Of a stretch of DNA of 23,287 nucleotides, positions 1 through 8,722 are shown in pieces. A program made the position numbers and the translations under genes. This DNA comes from a virus, in the IMG/VR virus record IMGVR_UViG_3300007541_000224, positions 1 through 23,287 of that record, one strand, 5' to 3'. The notes beneath the pieces are model-generated. The model saw only the letters and a list, made by a program, of their open reading frames with translations, ran no database searches and was not told the origin of the DNA. The number at the start of each line of letters is the position of its first letter. Position 1 is the stretch's first letter.

Positions 1-207
1 ACGCGAGTCAGACATGAGAACACCAGAGATAGTACCTCCAGTGATCGTGATTCTATCGAAAATCTCGTATTGAATCGCTTGAACGAGCTCTTTACGAGTG
101 ATGTTCTTAGTACCGTCGTCACCTTGAACAAGGTTAACAATTACAAAGAGGTCTTCTGACCTGGTATTAGCACCGGTAATGGAACCTAGTTCTGAAATCT
201 TTGACAT
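1..207 (-). CDS. Virion structural / fibre protein, N-terminal part (truncated by window edge)
   Basis: A reading frame opens at the ATG complementary to 205-207 and stays open for 69 codons to the left edge, so only the N-terminus is seen. It begins MSKISELGSITGAN, followed by DLFVIVNLVQGDDGTKNITR. From memory this opening is a recurrent start of structural and fibre proteins in marine T4-like phages; it probably anchors a longer fibre-like protein. A purine-rich ribosome site (AAGGGAAAG) lies just upstream, and a TATAAATA late-promoter element lies 22 bases before the start. The gene follows the S74 fibre gene after a 49-base gap. Its C-terminal function cannot be judged because the rest is outside the window. 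Confidence 0.8.
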   Translation of the reverse strand, partial: MSKISELGSITGANTRSEDLFVIVNLVQGDDGTKNITRKELVQAIQYEIFDRITITGGTISGVLMSDSR

Positions 208-229
208 TTAGTCTTTCCCTTTTTCTCTA

Positions 230-237
230 TATTTATA
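230..237 (-). promoter_or_regulatory. T4-type late promoter -10 element (TATAAATA)
   Basis: The minus strand reads TATAAATA, the exact consensus of T4 late promoters recognised by the gp55 sigma factor with the gp45 clamp. It lies in the 49-base gap between the S74 fibre gene and the leftmost gene. A transcript starting about six bases downstream would have a short leader containing the AAGGGAAAG ribosome site. Position and exact match support the call; activity is inferred. Confidence 0.6.
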
Positions 238-256
238 AGACCAAGCTACAAAAATA

Positions 257-1405
257 TTAATTACCGCTGCCACTTAAACGGTTTTCTAAATCATTTACCT
301 TTCCTTTCAATTCTTTAATTGCCTCGATGAGAAGAGGAATTACGTTATCATATCTTACAGCTTTGTAAGTTCCATTATTACGTTCATGATCAAATACTAC
401 TTCCGGTAAAACTTTTTCAATTTCTTGTGCTACGATGCCTGCGACGCGTTCTTCTGGTTTATCTACATAATTAAATGTGTATCCATTAACTTGTGATACT
501 TTATCTAACGCGTTATTAATAAGTTGTAAATTTTCTTTTAGTGCTAAGTCTGAAGCGCTATAAGCAGTAATTACGTCTCCAGATGCTCTGACTTCTCCAA
601 CTAATAAGTTTCCGCCTACTTCTGCATCAGCTCCGACTATTAACGCGATACCAGAACTTTTACTTAGTGTTATTTCACCACTAAAATTATAGTCTCCTGA
701 AGCGCTATCATTTGCATCAGATCTTATGAATTGTGTGCTGTTTAATCCGTCAAGTGTGTCAGCATCTGTAGCTGTACCACCGTCTGTTGCGTCTGTACCG
801 TTTACCCAAGCTGATCCGTTATATTTTAACACTTGACCGGCTGAAGGGGATGTTATAGTTACGTTAGTAAGATCATCGAGTGTTGTTGCACCACCACCGA
901 TAACTGTACCATCTGAAAGTCTAAACTCGTCTGCTACAATATCTTCTAAAGCGATTACATTCGGAACAGTAAGTGTTCCGGCTGTTGAAAGCTGAAATTT
1001 AGTAGGAGCAACACCAGTATCTATAACGAAATTTCCTGGTGTACTACTCTCTATACCAACATCCCACGATAATGATCCATTAGTATATCTTGTTTGTGCA
1101 CCAGCTGCGCCATAATTAAATGTAGCTACTATTTGACTTGTACCGACTAGTTCGATAGGAGACTGGAATGTAATCGTGCCGCTAGGAGTTCTAGAAGCGA
1201 TATCATCAGATTGTAACAGTGTAGATGCTACAACGTTAGTGGCAGTAAAGATACCATTTAATGTAGCGTTTCCGTTTGTTGTATCACCAGGAAGCGCAGC
1301 AGTAATTGCTTCGTTTTTGAAGAGGTCAACAAGTTCGTTTGTCTTGTCAAACCAATTCTGAAATGTCTGCGCAGTAGTAATATTTGCTAATGATGGTTTC
1401 GCCAT
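257..1405 (-). CDS. Tail fibre protein with C-terminal S74 intramolecular chaperone
   Basis: This 382-residue protein is a trimeric fibre candidate. Residues 1-60 (MAKPSLANITTAQTFQNW...) resemble the attachment starts common in marine T4-like structural proteins. The middle is Gly/Thr/Ser-rich and beta-prone, with a short GQVLKYNGSAWV motif near 190-201 of the type found in fibre shafts. Residues about 283-365 match the peptidase S74 (endosialidase-type) chaperone: SDLALK at 285-290 holds the self-cleavage Ser285 and partner Lys290. GYTFNY, GIVAQEIEKVLPEVV and AVRYDNVIPLLIEAIKEL follow in the family order. Residues 354-377 probably form the terminal coiled coil. By analogy with the family, the C-terminus assists trimer folding and is then cut off before Ser285. 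The stop codon of the preceding 60-residue gene directly abuts its ATG. Confidence 0.85.
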   Translation of the reverse strand: MAKPSLANITTAQTFQNWFDKTNELVDLFKNEAITAALPGDTTNGNATLNGIFTATNVVASTLLQSDDIASRTPSGTITFQSPIELVGTSQIVATFNYGAAGAQTRYTNGSLSWDVGIESSTPGNFVIDTGVAPTKFQLSTAGTLTVPNVIALEDIVADEFRLSDGTVIGGGATTLDDLTNVTITSPSAGQVLKYNGSAWVNGTDATDGGTATDADTLDGLNSTQFIRSDANDSASGDYNFSGEITLSKSSGIALIVGADAEVGGNLLVGEVRASGDVITAYSASDLALKENLQLINNALDKVSQVNGYTFNYVDKPEERVAGIVAQEIEKVLPEVVFDHERNNGTYKAVRYDNVIPLLIEAIKELKGKVNDLENRLSGSGN

Positions 1406-1588
1406 TTAATTATTTTCCAATTTCTCTATTCTTTCGTAAATAGTGATAATGCTTCTCTTGATCTCAAGAAGATCCTGTTGTAGTCGATCAACTTTACGAT
1501 AGTATGATCTCTCTATCTTGTATTTATTTAGAGCTTCGATGTCAGTATTAATAACTGCGTTAGATTTCGGATCTCTTTTAATCGCCAT
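1406..1588 (-). CDS. Small coiled-coil protein, unknown function
   Basis: This 60-residue protein is not recognised. The first 20 residues are polar (MAIKRDPKSNAVINTDIEAL). The remainder, about 22-58, is highly charged and helical with heptad-like hydrophobics (YYRKVDRLQQDLLEIKRSII...ERIEKLE), consistent with a coiled coil. Its ATG follows GAGGATATAAA, a plausible ribosome site. It sits 12 bases after the giant structural gene and directly abuts the S74 fibre gene, so it is co-translated with fibre components. A fibre-assembly partner or small connector is possible by context only. Reality of the gene is supported by the tight packing between two certain genes on the same strand. Confidence 0.75.
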   Translation of the reverse strand: MAIKRDPKSNAVINTDIEALNKYKIERSYYRKVDRLQQDLLEIKRSIITIYERIEKLENN

Positions 1589-1600
1589 TTTATATCCTCA

Positions 1601-4600
1601 CTAAGTAAGAGCTACGCCGCGATAGTCTCTTAATGTAGGTGCGTTGTGAACGTTTGGAGAAAGCATATCAATTCTGATTGCGAATCTACGGAAGCCCGAG
1701 AAGTCACCGGCATTGCTCGTATATGTTAACACGCCACTTCCATCTTTGTCTGAATCTGAAACTCTGTACTTGAATTCTCTGTAATCGTTAGTATTCGAGG
1801 TTGATGAGAAAACACCTACACCTTCAAACAACTCTAGCTCAACCCAGTCAACATTATCAAAATTATCGCTATCAAAAGTACTTTGAGGACGAATATAAGT
1901 TTTGATATCCGTTCCGGCCGGTCTATAAGCTGTTAGAATCAAGTGAAGATCTTCAGCGTCTAGGTCTGCGGCGAGCTCAATAGTCTTAGAAATATATTTC
2001 GAAGTAGTAGCCGGAGTGTTAGTAATCTTATATTGATAAGCGAGTAATTTAGATACCTCAATATCAACAAAAGGAGTCGAAGTTACGTTGCCCTGATTCT
2101 CCATATTAATTTTTAGCTCGAATGCTTGAGTTCCGTTAGGATCGTTACTTTTGCTGTACGCTGTAACTCCATTCGTGCTGAAGTTGTTATTATCATTGAA
2201 TTTCATACCAATATCGTAAGTAGCGCTAGGATCAGCTGGCGGAACGAAAGTACCTACAAGAGTCGTGGTAGAAACAGAATCGTTCGATTTCAAAATCATC
2301 GGCTGAACATAACTTAGATTGATGTTGTCGATCGATGCTAAGTTAGCAGTTGACCCACTATCGAATCCTATAATATTAGTCGCTGTTGAGAATGTGCGAC
2401 CGACTTTAGCGGAACTTCTCTCAAGATGCATCTCGAATGGATTACGAAGGTTATAGTAGGACAAGTAGCCTATGACAACAGGTGTACCAGTTCCGCCTGA
2501 AACTAAGAATGAAGTTGGTTTATTTAACGTAATCTGAGTAGAAGAATCTATGCTAGAAACTCTGAAAATATCAAAGCGTGATCCTCCAGCATTCGCTACC
2601 TTAATGTAATCACCCACTGAGTAAGTATCATCAAGCGCGGTGCCGGTAAGTGTAGTGCTTCCTAGTGCAACGCCGACTGTAGCTGAAGTTCCACCTGATA
2701 GTGCTTTCTCTTGGTAGACAAGTTCACCAGGATTAAATCTTCCTGTGATGTTATTAACAGTCAAGAATTCACAATCATTGTGTGTTAATGTTACGCTACC
2801 AGTACTCTGATTAAAGTTATGACGATATAAAGTAAACTTCATATCTTCATCCTGATATGACTTCCAAGCACTATTATTAGTTGAGCTGAATAGTACCCCA
2901 TCTCCCCAGTCCTGTACAATAGCGAAGCCCTGAGTGGCTCCAGGAGTGAGGTCTACACCACCGATCTTAGAAGTAAATACTAAGTAGTTTGGATCAGAAG
3001 CATCTGGTTGTAATACAACCGCGTACTCTTTTTCGACGTCAAGTCTTACAGGAGCTTCAAATACGAAGGTTGTCGCTACTGAAGCATCGTCAGTCGCTGA
3101 ACTTGTAAGAGCAGAAGGAAGTTTGTGTACAGTAGAGAAAGGAACAATCTGGTTAGAAGGATAGCCGTTCACTACTTCACGAATCTGTAAAGAGATACCA
3201 TTAGTTGTACTTACACGCTTGAAGTATACATCAACTTGTGATAAGAAAACTGAATTACTTCCAGCACCCATACCTTTCTTGACGAAGAATGTTTGAGCAA
3301 TAGGATCTCGTCCTACTGGTCTGCGAACAACGTTTCTCGTTGTAGTTGTTGCTGCAACATCGAAAGTAGGAGCTCGAGTAGAAGTTGTTAGTGCTGTACG
3401 TTCTACTGAGAAGTTGTAAGCTCTATACGTTACGAAACCTTTAGATGTAGATGCACTATCAATCGTGCTGTAAACATCGACGTCAGCAATTTCAAGTACT
3501 CTGTCGCCGACAAAGAAAGTTTCGGCAGGAATTCTAAACACTGCTCTGAGCACACCGTTAGCGTCAGTTGATACTTCGTCTCCTAACTCACCATTACGTT
3601 CGACGTCACCGACTGTATTTGATTCTGTTCCAGGAATGACATGAGCATTAATATCTACACCGTCAAAGAAGAACCAGTGTCTCTGATTAGGACGTAATCC
3701 TGACATGTAGATCTTAATATCTCTAGAAGCCATGAAAGGCTGGAATTGGAAGTTAGAGATAAAGTCACCTACGAACTGTTGTGTGGTAGCTGTTTCTCCT
3801 ACAGTTAGAGTTCTTGTAGTCGTTGTCTGTAAGAAGTTCTGACCGGCACCAGGGAAGTTACCGAATCTTCTAGCAAACTGATTCGGAATGAATCCATCAA
3901 TAAAATCTTCAGTAACTGTGGTATCAGTTAATGGCAAGAATTCTTGTAAGTTGTCAATAAACTCTTGGAAAGGAGTCGCGAGATCGATGTCGATAGTAAC
4001 AGGGTTAGTAGTGGTGTCGTACGTCGCGTCGTACGGAGGCGCGATCGCGCCGTCGCCTACGTATCTGTAGAAGTTACTTACGCAGTTACGGAATCCAGAA
4101 GCATAGGGTTGGCTGATGATTGAAACATTTGAGTTTCTACCTAAAGTAGCTACCTTAGCATCATTGATAGACGGGAATACAGAAGCGCTCGTTCCTGTCT
4201 TATATTTAAGATCGATTGGAAATGTCTTTACTGCAGGCGTCAGGATTCTTTGATTGAACGCAATAGCGGCATTGAACTCTGGACTTTCAATATTTGCAAG
4301 AGTAAGATCATTAAATGGATCTACAACGAAACCGTTCTTAAATCTTGTTAAACCGTTTTCATCTAAGATAGTAAGGTTTTGTGTTTCAGATTCTAGTTGA
4401 CTTAAAGAAATGTAGTAAGCCATATTGTCGATCTTCTTCTCAAGCGCATGAAGATCTTTCATTGTATAATTCTTAACGCCTGTTGATTTTGCTTTAACAG
4501 CGTATTCACGCTTGCGCTGAGCATCAGCCTGTTTAGCTGATAGAGCTGGGAATCCAGGAACAGTAACATGCGCGATTGCTAGCTGATCTGGTCCTACTCT

Positions 4601-7030
4601 CGGCGGAACAGCGAATCTCTGCTCTTCACCTCTAACTAAACTAATTTCACCATAAGAATCACATACGATGCTATCTACGCGAGACAGATAATATTCAAGA
4701 TCTGTAGTAATTGTTTGGTTTACAGCAGGAAGAAGAGGAGTACCGAAAGTCGTAAATGAAGGCGTCGTAGCGTCAACTAATGCGGTTACAGTTCCTGCAG
4801 CACCGGCTGTTGTGTGCGCATAAGATACATTAGAATCTAAGTTAACATACGGTCTAAAGTCGAAGCACTCACGCAAGTTATATCTTGCACCAGCATCTGA
4901 AATATACACCGGAATGTCGTAGCGATCTAATGTGTTTGGATAGCTGTTAATAGTGAAGAAGTACTCACCGGTCGAACCAGTGATCTGGAAAGCTTTAAGT
5001 TGAATTGTTAACACACCATTAGAAGGCTGCGGTCTTCCTTGAATATACTCCATGTATGAAAGATCGTAGTAAGTATCTTTCTGGTTAGACTTGAGTCTAA
5101 AGCTATCAGTAAAGTCATTACCGCTTCCATCAACGATACTTTGAATTTCGAATACGTCTGGGAATCCTAAGCTATATTTCGTCTGAGCACCAGTATAGTT
5201 AACCTTTACGTAAGGCTCAGCAACAGTCTTATCGTATGGTTCAACACCATTAACGCTTCCAATTAATCTCTTGTTATAGTAAACAGTAACACCTGGAGCA
5301 GAAGATGCTGCAGGATCTAAGTTGATTGTAAGTACACTGTTGTTAAGAGATGTAGAAACGCTTGTAACTGGAATGTATGTACTTGTGCTGTCAATAACAA
5401 GAACGTCATTGTTTTCACAAGCGAAATCTTCGCCCGGATTAGCATTAATAGTAATCGCGTTTCCTGTTTGTGTAGCAGCAGTCGATACTCTTACTGGGAT
5501 AAGTGAATCTGTTGCAGCGAACAAGCTGAACATTCCTGTGTCGAAAATTAGAGGGCGTTTTTCAGCTTTCTTAATCGAAGCGACTGCGCCGCCTCCAGCA
5601 ACAGTAACGAATCCAGATCCGTCAGCTATTTCTTGTACTTCAGAAAAATTCTTGCCAGAGTTCATACGAACACCGAACAGATAAACTCTTGTTGGTGTTA
5701 TGTTGTGTACAAACGCTGTACCGATGTTAGCAGCACCAGCATCTCTTAGATTAACAGGGGTAGAATGGCTGATGTCGACTTTACCACTAAAAGATACGAT
5801 GTCGACGTAGTTGCCATACTCAAGCGCGACTGCTTGGTTGTTAATCGTTTCTGTGCTTTGAACTTGGTCGATTTCAAAAGATCTTTCACCTGAGTTTTCT
5901 ACTCGGTATCCTTTAACGTAAGCTACACCCGTTCCTACTAGAACATGTACTTGGCTGTCGACTTCACCCTCTGGAATACGATCATCTGTTTGAAGAGGAA
6001 AATCTCTTAGAATATAGTTTCCACTCTCTTCATAAGTGCGACGAGCAAGTTCTTCACCTAGAACATTATATTGAGAAACGTCACGAACAGTAATAGCGTT
6101 TCCGTTCTGATATCTAATCAGAGTAAAGAAGTTTGCATCAGCATTAGCTTCTGAAGTAGGAAGAACTGTAAGTGTAGGAACTAGTTTTAAGCGATCCGCA
6201 CCCGGCGCATTCTCATTATTAGAGCCGTTTGCGTTGTCGTATAGAGATGAGTCTTGTAAAGCGTTGACTAGCGATTCTTCGACTTTATATCCTACAGAAA
6301 CGTTATTAGGAAGATTATCGTACTTAGAAACGATAAGTGTTTGTTCAGCTGCAAATAAGAAATGGCCTTTCTGGAAAATAACACCAGGCGCAGATTGAAT
6401 TCCGAAAGCAGGGCCTACGTGAACTTCTGGAGCTAAGCTAGTAACAGCAAGCGAACCGGCTTCGCCAGCCGCTGGTTGTGGTGTGACGTTTTCAGTAGTT
6501 AGAGGTTGATCAGTTGTTCCTCTCTTGAATTTATAAAGAGTAATTGTAAGACTCTCACCTTTAATGAAAGTCTTTACTCCAGATACCGTATTCGTGTAGT
6601 TAATGAAAAATGTATTTAAATTAGGAGGATTTGATTCGAATCCTCTTGCAGCCTGAATGATATTAGCTGTAAGACCAGAATCACCGCCGGTAAGCTCATA
6701 TACGTAGTCTAGTTCTACTTCTACACCACCCAGCGTTTCAACTGCTGTTCTACTTATAAAATTTTCAGGATTGAAGGCGGCAGGTGTATTACCTACTTTT
6801 ACGAATTGAAGACCGTCTAAGTTTGTAAAGTTACAACCTTTTACGATGCTACCTTCTTTAAAAACGTTATCGCCGAACTGCTCGACCTGATTTTGAAGCA
6901 TGGTCTGCAGTTGCGTAAGCTCGCGAGCTTGTACCGCGTAACCTGGTTTGAACATAACACGATAGTATTGATCTTCTACATCGAAGTTATCAAAATATGG
7001 TGCTAGATTGAGGTCTGTATTAATAGGCAT
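1601..7030 (-). CDS. Giant virion structural protein (DUF4815-like; probable baseplate-fibre connector)
   Basis: At 1809 residues this is the largest protein in the window. The N-terminus (MPINTDLNLAPYFDNFD, then MFKPGYAVQARELTQLQ and GDNVFKEGSIVKGC) is the signature of the DUF4815-type structural proteins of marine T4-like phages. A second conserved block at roughly residues 1235-1405 (DPIAQTFFVKKG, then IREVVNGYPSNQI, then WKSYQDEDMKFTLYRHNF) looks like a beta-sandwich module recurrent in the same family. A further conserved block lies near 1680-1720 (LILTAYRPAGTDIKTYIRPQ). No signal peptide or membrane segment is seen. It follows gp8 by 16 bases, with an AAAGGAAA ribosome site at 7041-7048. 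Its size and place after gp8, where T4 has genes 9-12, suggest a fibre or fibre-connector role. That role is inferred; the family's exact position in the virion is not evident from sequence. Confidence 0.8.
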   Translation of the reverse strand: MPINTDLNLAPYFDNFDVEDQYYRVMFKPGYAVQARELTQLQTMLQNQVEQFGDNVFKEGSIVKGCNFTNLDGLQFVKVGNTPAAFNPENFISRTAVETLGGVEVELDYVYELTGGDSGLTANIIQAARGFESNPPNLNTFFINYTNTVSGVKTFIKGESLTITLYKFKRGTTDQPLTTENVTPQPAAGEAGSLAVTSLAPEVHVGPAFGIQSAPGVIFQKGHFLFAAEQTLIVSKYDNLPNNVSVGYKVEESLVNALQDSSLYDNANGSNNENAPGADRLKLVPTLTVLPTSEANADANFFTLIRYQNGNAITVRDVSQYNVLGEELARRTYEESGNYILRDFPLQTDDRIPEGEVDSQVHVLVGTGVAYVKGYRVENSGERSFEIDQVQSTETINNQAVALEYGNYVDIVSFSGKVDISHSTPVNLRDAGAANIGTAFVHNITPTRVYLFGVRMNSGKNFSEVQEIADGSGFVTVAGGGAVASIKKAEKRPLIFDTGMFSLFAATDSLIPVRVSTAATQTGNAITINANPGEDFACENNDVLVIDSTSTYIPVTSVSTSLNNSVLTINLDPAASSAPGVTVYYNKRLIGSVNGVEPYDKTVAEPYVKVNYTGAQTKYSLGFPDVFEIQSIVDGSGNDFTDSFRLKSNQKDTYYDLSYMEYIQGRPQPSNGVLTIQLKAFQITGSTGEYFFTINSYPNTLDRYDIPVYISDAGARYNLRECFDFRPYVNLDSNVSYAHTTAGAAGTVTALVDATTPSFTTFGTPLLPAVNQTITTDLEYYLSRVDSIVCDSYGEISLVRGEEQRFAVPPRVGPDQLAIAHVTVPGFPALSAKQADAQRKREYAVKAKSTGVKNYTMKDLHALEKKIDNMAYYISLSQLESETQNLTILDENGLTRFKNGFVVDPFNDLTLANIESPEFNAAIAFNQRILTPAVKTFPIDLKYKTGTSASVFPSINDAKVATLGRNSNVSIISQPYASGFRNCVSNFYRYVGDGAIAPPYDATYDTTTNPVTIDIDLATPFQEFIDNLQEFLPLTDTTVTEDFIDGFIPNQFARRFGNFPGAGQNFLQTTTTRTLTVGETATTQQFVGDFISNFQFQPFMASRDIKIYMSGLRPNQRHWFFFDGVDINAHVIPGTESNTVGDVERNGELGDEVSTDANGVLRAVFRIPAETFFVGDRVLEIADVDVYSTIDSASTSKGFVTYRAYNFSVERTALTTSTRAPTFDVAATTTTRNVVRRPVGRDPIAQTFFVKKGMGAGSNSVFLSQVDVYFKRVSTTNGISLQIREVVNGYPSNQIVPFSTVHKLPSALTSSATDDASVATTFVFEAPVRLDVEKEYAVVLQPDASDPNYLVFTSKIGGVDLTPGATQGFAIVQDWGDGVLFSSTNNSAWKSYQDEDMKFTLYRHNFNQSTGSVTLTHNDCEFLTVNNITGRFNPGELVYQEKALSGGTSATVGVALGSTTLTGTALDDTYSVGDYIKVANAGGSRFDIFRVSSIDSSTQITLNKPTSFLVSGGTGTPVVIGYLSYYNLRNPFEMHLERSSAKVGRTFSTATNIIGFDSGSTANLASIDNINLSYVQPMILKSNDSVSTTTLVGTFVPPADPSATYDIGMKFNDNNNFSTNGVTAYSKSNDPNGTQAFELKINMENQGNVTSTPFVDIEVSKLLAYQYKITNTPATTSKYISKTIELAADLDAEDLHLILTAYRPAGTDIKTYIRPQSTFDSDNFDNVDWVELELFEGVGVFSSTSNTNDYREFKYRVSDSDKDGSGVLTYTSNAGDFSGFRRFAIRIDMLSPNVHNAPTLRDYRGVALT
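4038..4051. repeat. Perfect 14-bp GC-rich palindrome inside the giant gene
   Basis: GGCGCGATCGCGCC reads the same on both strands. It lies in a short GC-rich patch (about 4014-4060) of an otherwise AT-rich gene and encodes Gly-Ala-Ile-Ala-Pro near residue 995 of the 1809-residue protein. It contains a GATC and the octamer GCGATCGC. The palindrome is certain; any function is not. Confidence 0.5.
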
Positions 7031-7046
7031 CTTTTATCATTTTCCT

Positions 7047-8672
7047 TTAATATTCCAGTACAAACTTGAATTCTTCTCTAGATAAATCTGTTCTTTCTAG
7101 AGGGAAGAAGTTTTCCATAAAGTAAACTTCTCCACTTCTTTGAATATACTCGGACACTGTAACGTTGCTTGCTGCTGGACTATTTATTTCTATTGTTTGA
7201 CCGGTTTCATTACGAAATGGAAGAGTTAAATCCAATGAAGTGTCACCGTTTCCTGTGGCTCCATTATTCTGATATGGTCCCATGTATTCTGCAATGAAAA
7301 CCGTATTGCTGCTAGAATCTACTTCGTGAACAATTCCGGTGAAAACTGTTTCGTTATTAGAATCTATTTGAATCAAAACTGTGTTAGCCGTTACTCTATC
7401 TATATCATCTGTTACGACCGCGATTCGATTATCAAAAACTTCTGGAGAAGCTCCAGAAAATATCGGATTCTTTACTATACCTACGGCAGCATAAGTATTC
7501 GTGTCGCCTATGTTAGTGTTGTTCTCAGCTGTAATATAAGCGTAAAGTGAGAAGTGACGACACTTAAACTCGTCGATGAGATTATATCCGTGACCACCGT
7601 CGGGAGAGATTCTAGCTCTTACTATTGCTCTTACGTCAGTAGTTGTAACATCTTCTGGATTAAAGTCGTAAATAGGATCTACCACTTCCACCGCAGCGTT
7701 GTTATATCCACTTCCTTTACTTAACATTGTGATAGAGGTGATTCTGCCATTAGCAATGTTAGGAATTCCTACTGCACCAGTTCCGTCACCTATAATACTA
7801 ACTCTAGGGAATATCGAAAAGCTTGCATTGCTCGCGACCCCTGCAGCTACAGGATTAGGTTGACCTGAGAGTAAGTCTGCTCCAACACGAATTTCTGCAT
7901 TCGTAGTAAGATTGTTATACTGATAGTACTCGATCTCGAAAAGACACGAAACACCATTTACTGGGTTGGTCGTGTAAATATATTGTCCTACATAATAGTT
8001 ACTGATAGGGCTCCAAGTAGTAAAAGGATCTACTATCATAACACCGGAAGTAAACGGACTGCCGATCATTCCTCCAGTTTCTACTACGTATCCATCGTTA
8101 TCAAGAGGATTTTCTACTAAAATATCTGATATTTCGCCACCACCGCTGACTGCAGGATTAATATCAAACGTTCCAGTGATAGGAATATAACCCAGCGCAT
8201 TATAAGCTTCGAATTCTAAGTCTGTCATTCGATACATGTATTTCCATACATAACCGTCAGCAGTTTCATAAATCTGATTTGTCTGAGTAGCGTTGTAGTT
8301 AGGAGGACTATCTACATCAGCACCATCGTTATTGTTTAAGCACTTATAAACGCGATAGTCACCGGTATCGTTGTCATTAGGACCAACTACAGCATAGAAT
8401 TTTTTGTCTGATAGATCTACTCTGTCATCATACTCTTCGTAAACCAATCCTCGTTGCCAAGGATAGTATCTAATCATAAAGTGAATGTCTTCGTTCAATA
8501 CCTTTTTACCGAACAAAGTTTTTTCTAGAAATTGATTTTTAGCATAATTAGAATTAGCTGGATCAAAATCTGAAATCGCAGAGACGAACAAGTAATACTC
8601 ATCAGTAGCTAGACTATCGATGAATCTTCTTGTAGTGTCGCTCTTAAAATTAGTAGTTAATATCTCTGGCAT
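7047..8672 (-). CDS. 8: Baseplate wedge subunit gp8
   Basis: This 541-residue protein carries the gp8 signature near its N-terminus: NFKSDTTRRFIDSL, then YYLFVSAI, KTLFGKKVLNEDIHFMIRYYPW and the DGYVWKYMYRMTDLE segment around 140-155. In T4, gp8 is a dimeric wedge protein of the baseplate periphery that contacts gp7, gp6 and gp10. T4 gp8 is about 334 residues, so this version is some 200 residues longer. The extra length appears to be beta-rich material in the centre and C-terminal half. The upstream ribosome site is weak (GTATGAG), but the start agrees with the family N-terminus. The gene follows the subtilase-like gene after 50 bases containing an AATAAATA late-promoter variant. Confidence 0.85.
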   Translation of the reverse strand: MPEILTTNFKSDTTRRFIDSLATDEYYLFVSAISDFDPANSNYAKNQFLEKTLFGKKVLNEDIHFMIRYYPWQRGLVYEEYDDRVDLSDKKFYAVVGPNDNDTGDYRVYKCLNNNDGADVDSPPNYNATQTNQIYETADGYVWKYMYRMTDLEFEAYNALGYIPITGTFDINPAVSGGGEISDILVENPLDNDGYVVETGGMIGSPFTSGVMIVDPFTTWSPISNYYVGQYIYTTNPVNGVSCLFEIEYYQYNNLTTNAEIRVGADLLSGQPNPVAAGVASNASFSIFPRVSIIGDGTGAVGIPNIANGRITSITMLSKGSGYNNAAVEVVDPIYDFNPEDVTTTDVRAIVRARISPDGGHGYNLIDEFKCRHFSLYAYITAENNTNIGDTNTYAAVGIVKNPIFSGASPEVFDNRIAVVTDDIDRVTANTVLIQIDSNNETVFTGIVHEVDSSSNTVFIAEYMGPYQNNGATGNGDTSLDLTLPFRNETGQTIEINSPAASNVTVSEYIQRSGEVYFMENFFPLERTDLSREEFKFVLEY

Positions 8673-8706
8673 GCTAGGCTCATACTTTTGTTGGAGTCGT
8701 TTACTT

Positions 8707-8714
8707 TATTTATT
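8707..8714 (-). promoter_or_regulatory. Possible late-promoter variant (AATAAATA) before gp8
   Basis: The minus strand reads AATAAATA, one base from the T4 late consensus TATAAATA. It sits inside one of the few gaps of this cluster, about 35 bases before the gp8 start. A similar placement before the cupredoxin fibre gene supports the idea, but an AT-rich 8-mer can arise by chance. Confidence 0.3.
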
Positions 8715-8722
8715 CTCATTAT

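Noticed and set aside
208-256. Rho-independent terminator in the gap after the S74 fibre gene, and in the other gaps
   Set aside because: No GC-rich stem followed by a T run is visible on the minus strand in any gap; the gaps are too short and AT-rich.
4041-4048. GCGATCGC as a cyanobacterial HIP1 element indicating host
   Set aside because: I noticed only this occurrence, embedded in a larger palindrome. HIP1 is also largely absent from marine picocyanobacteria, so it says nothing about host.
5322-5684. A 120-codon open frame on the plus strand
   Set aside because: It lies wholly inside the 1809-residue gene on the opposite strand, has no recognisable protein features and no gap or promoter context. 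Other plus-strand frames (for example 3888-4070, 13014-13319, 17352-17705) are the same kind of shadow.
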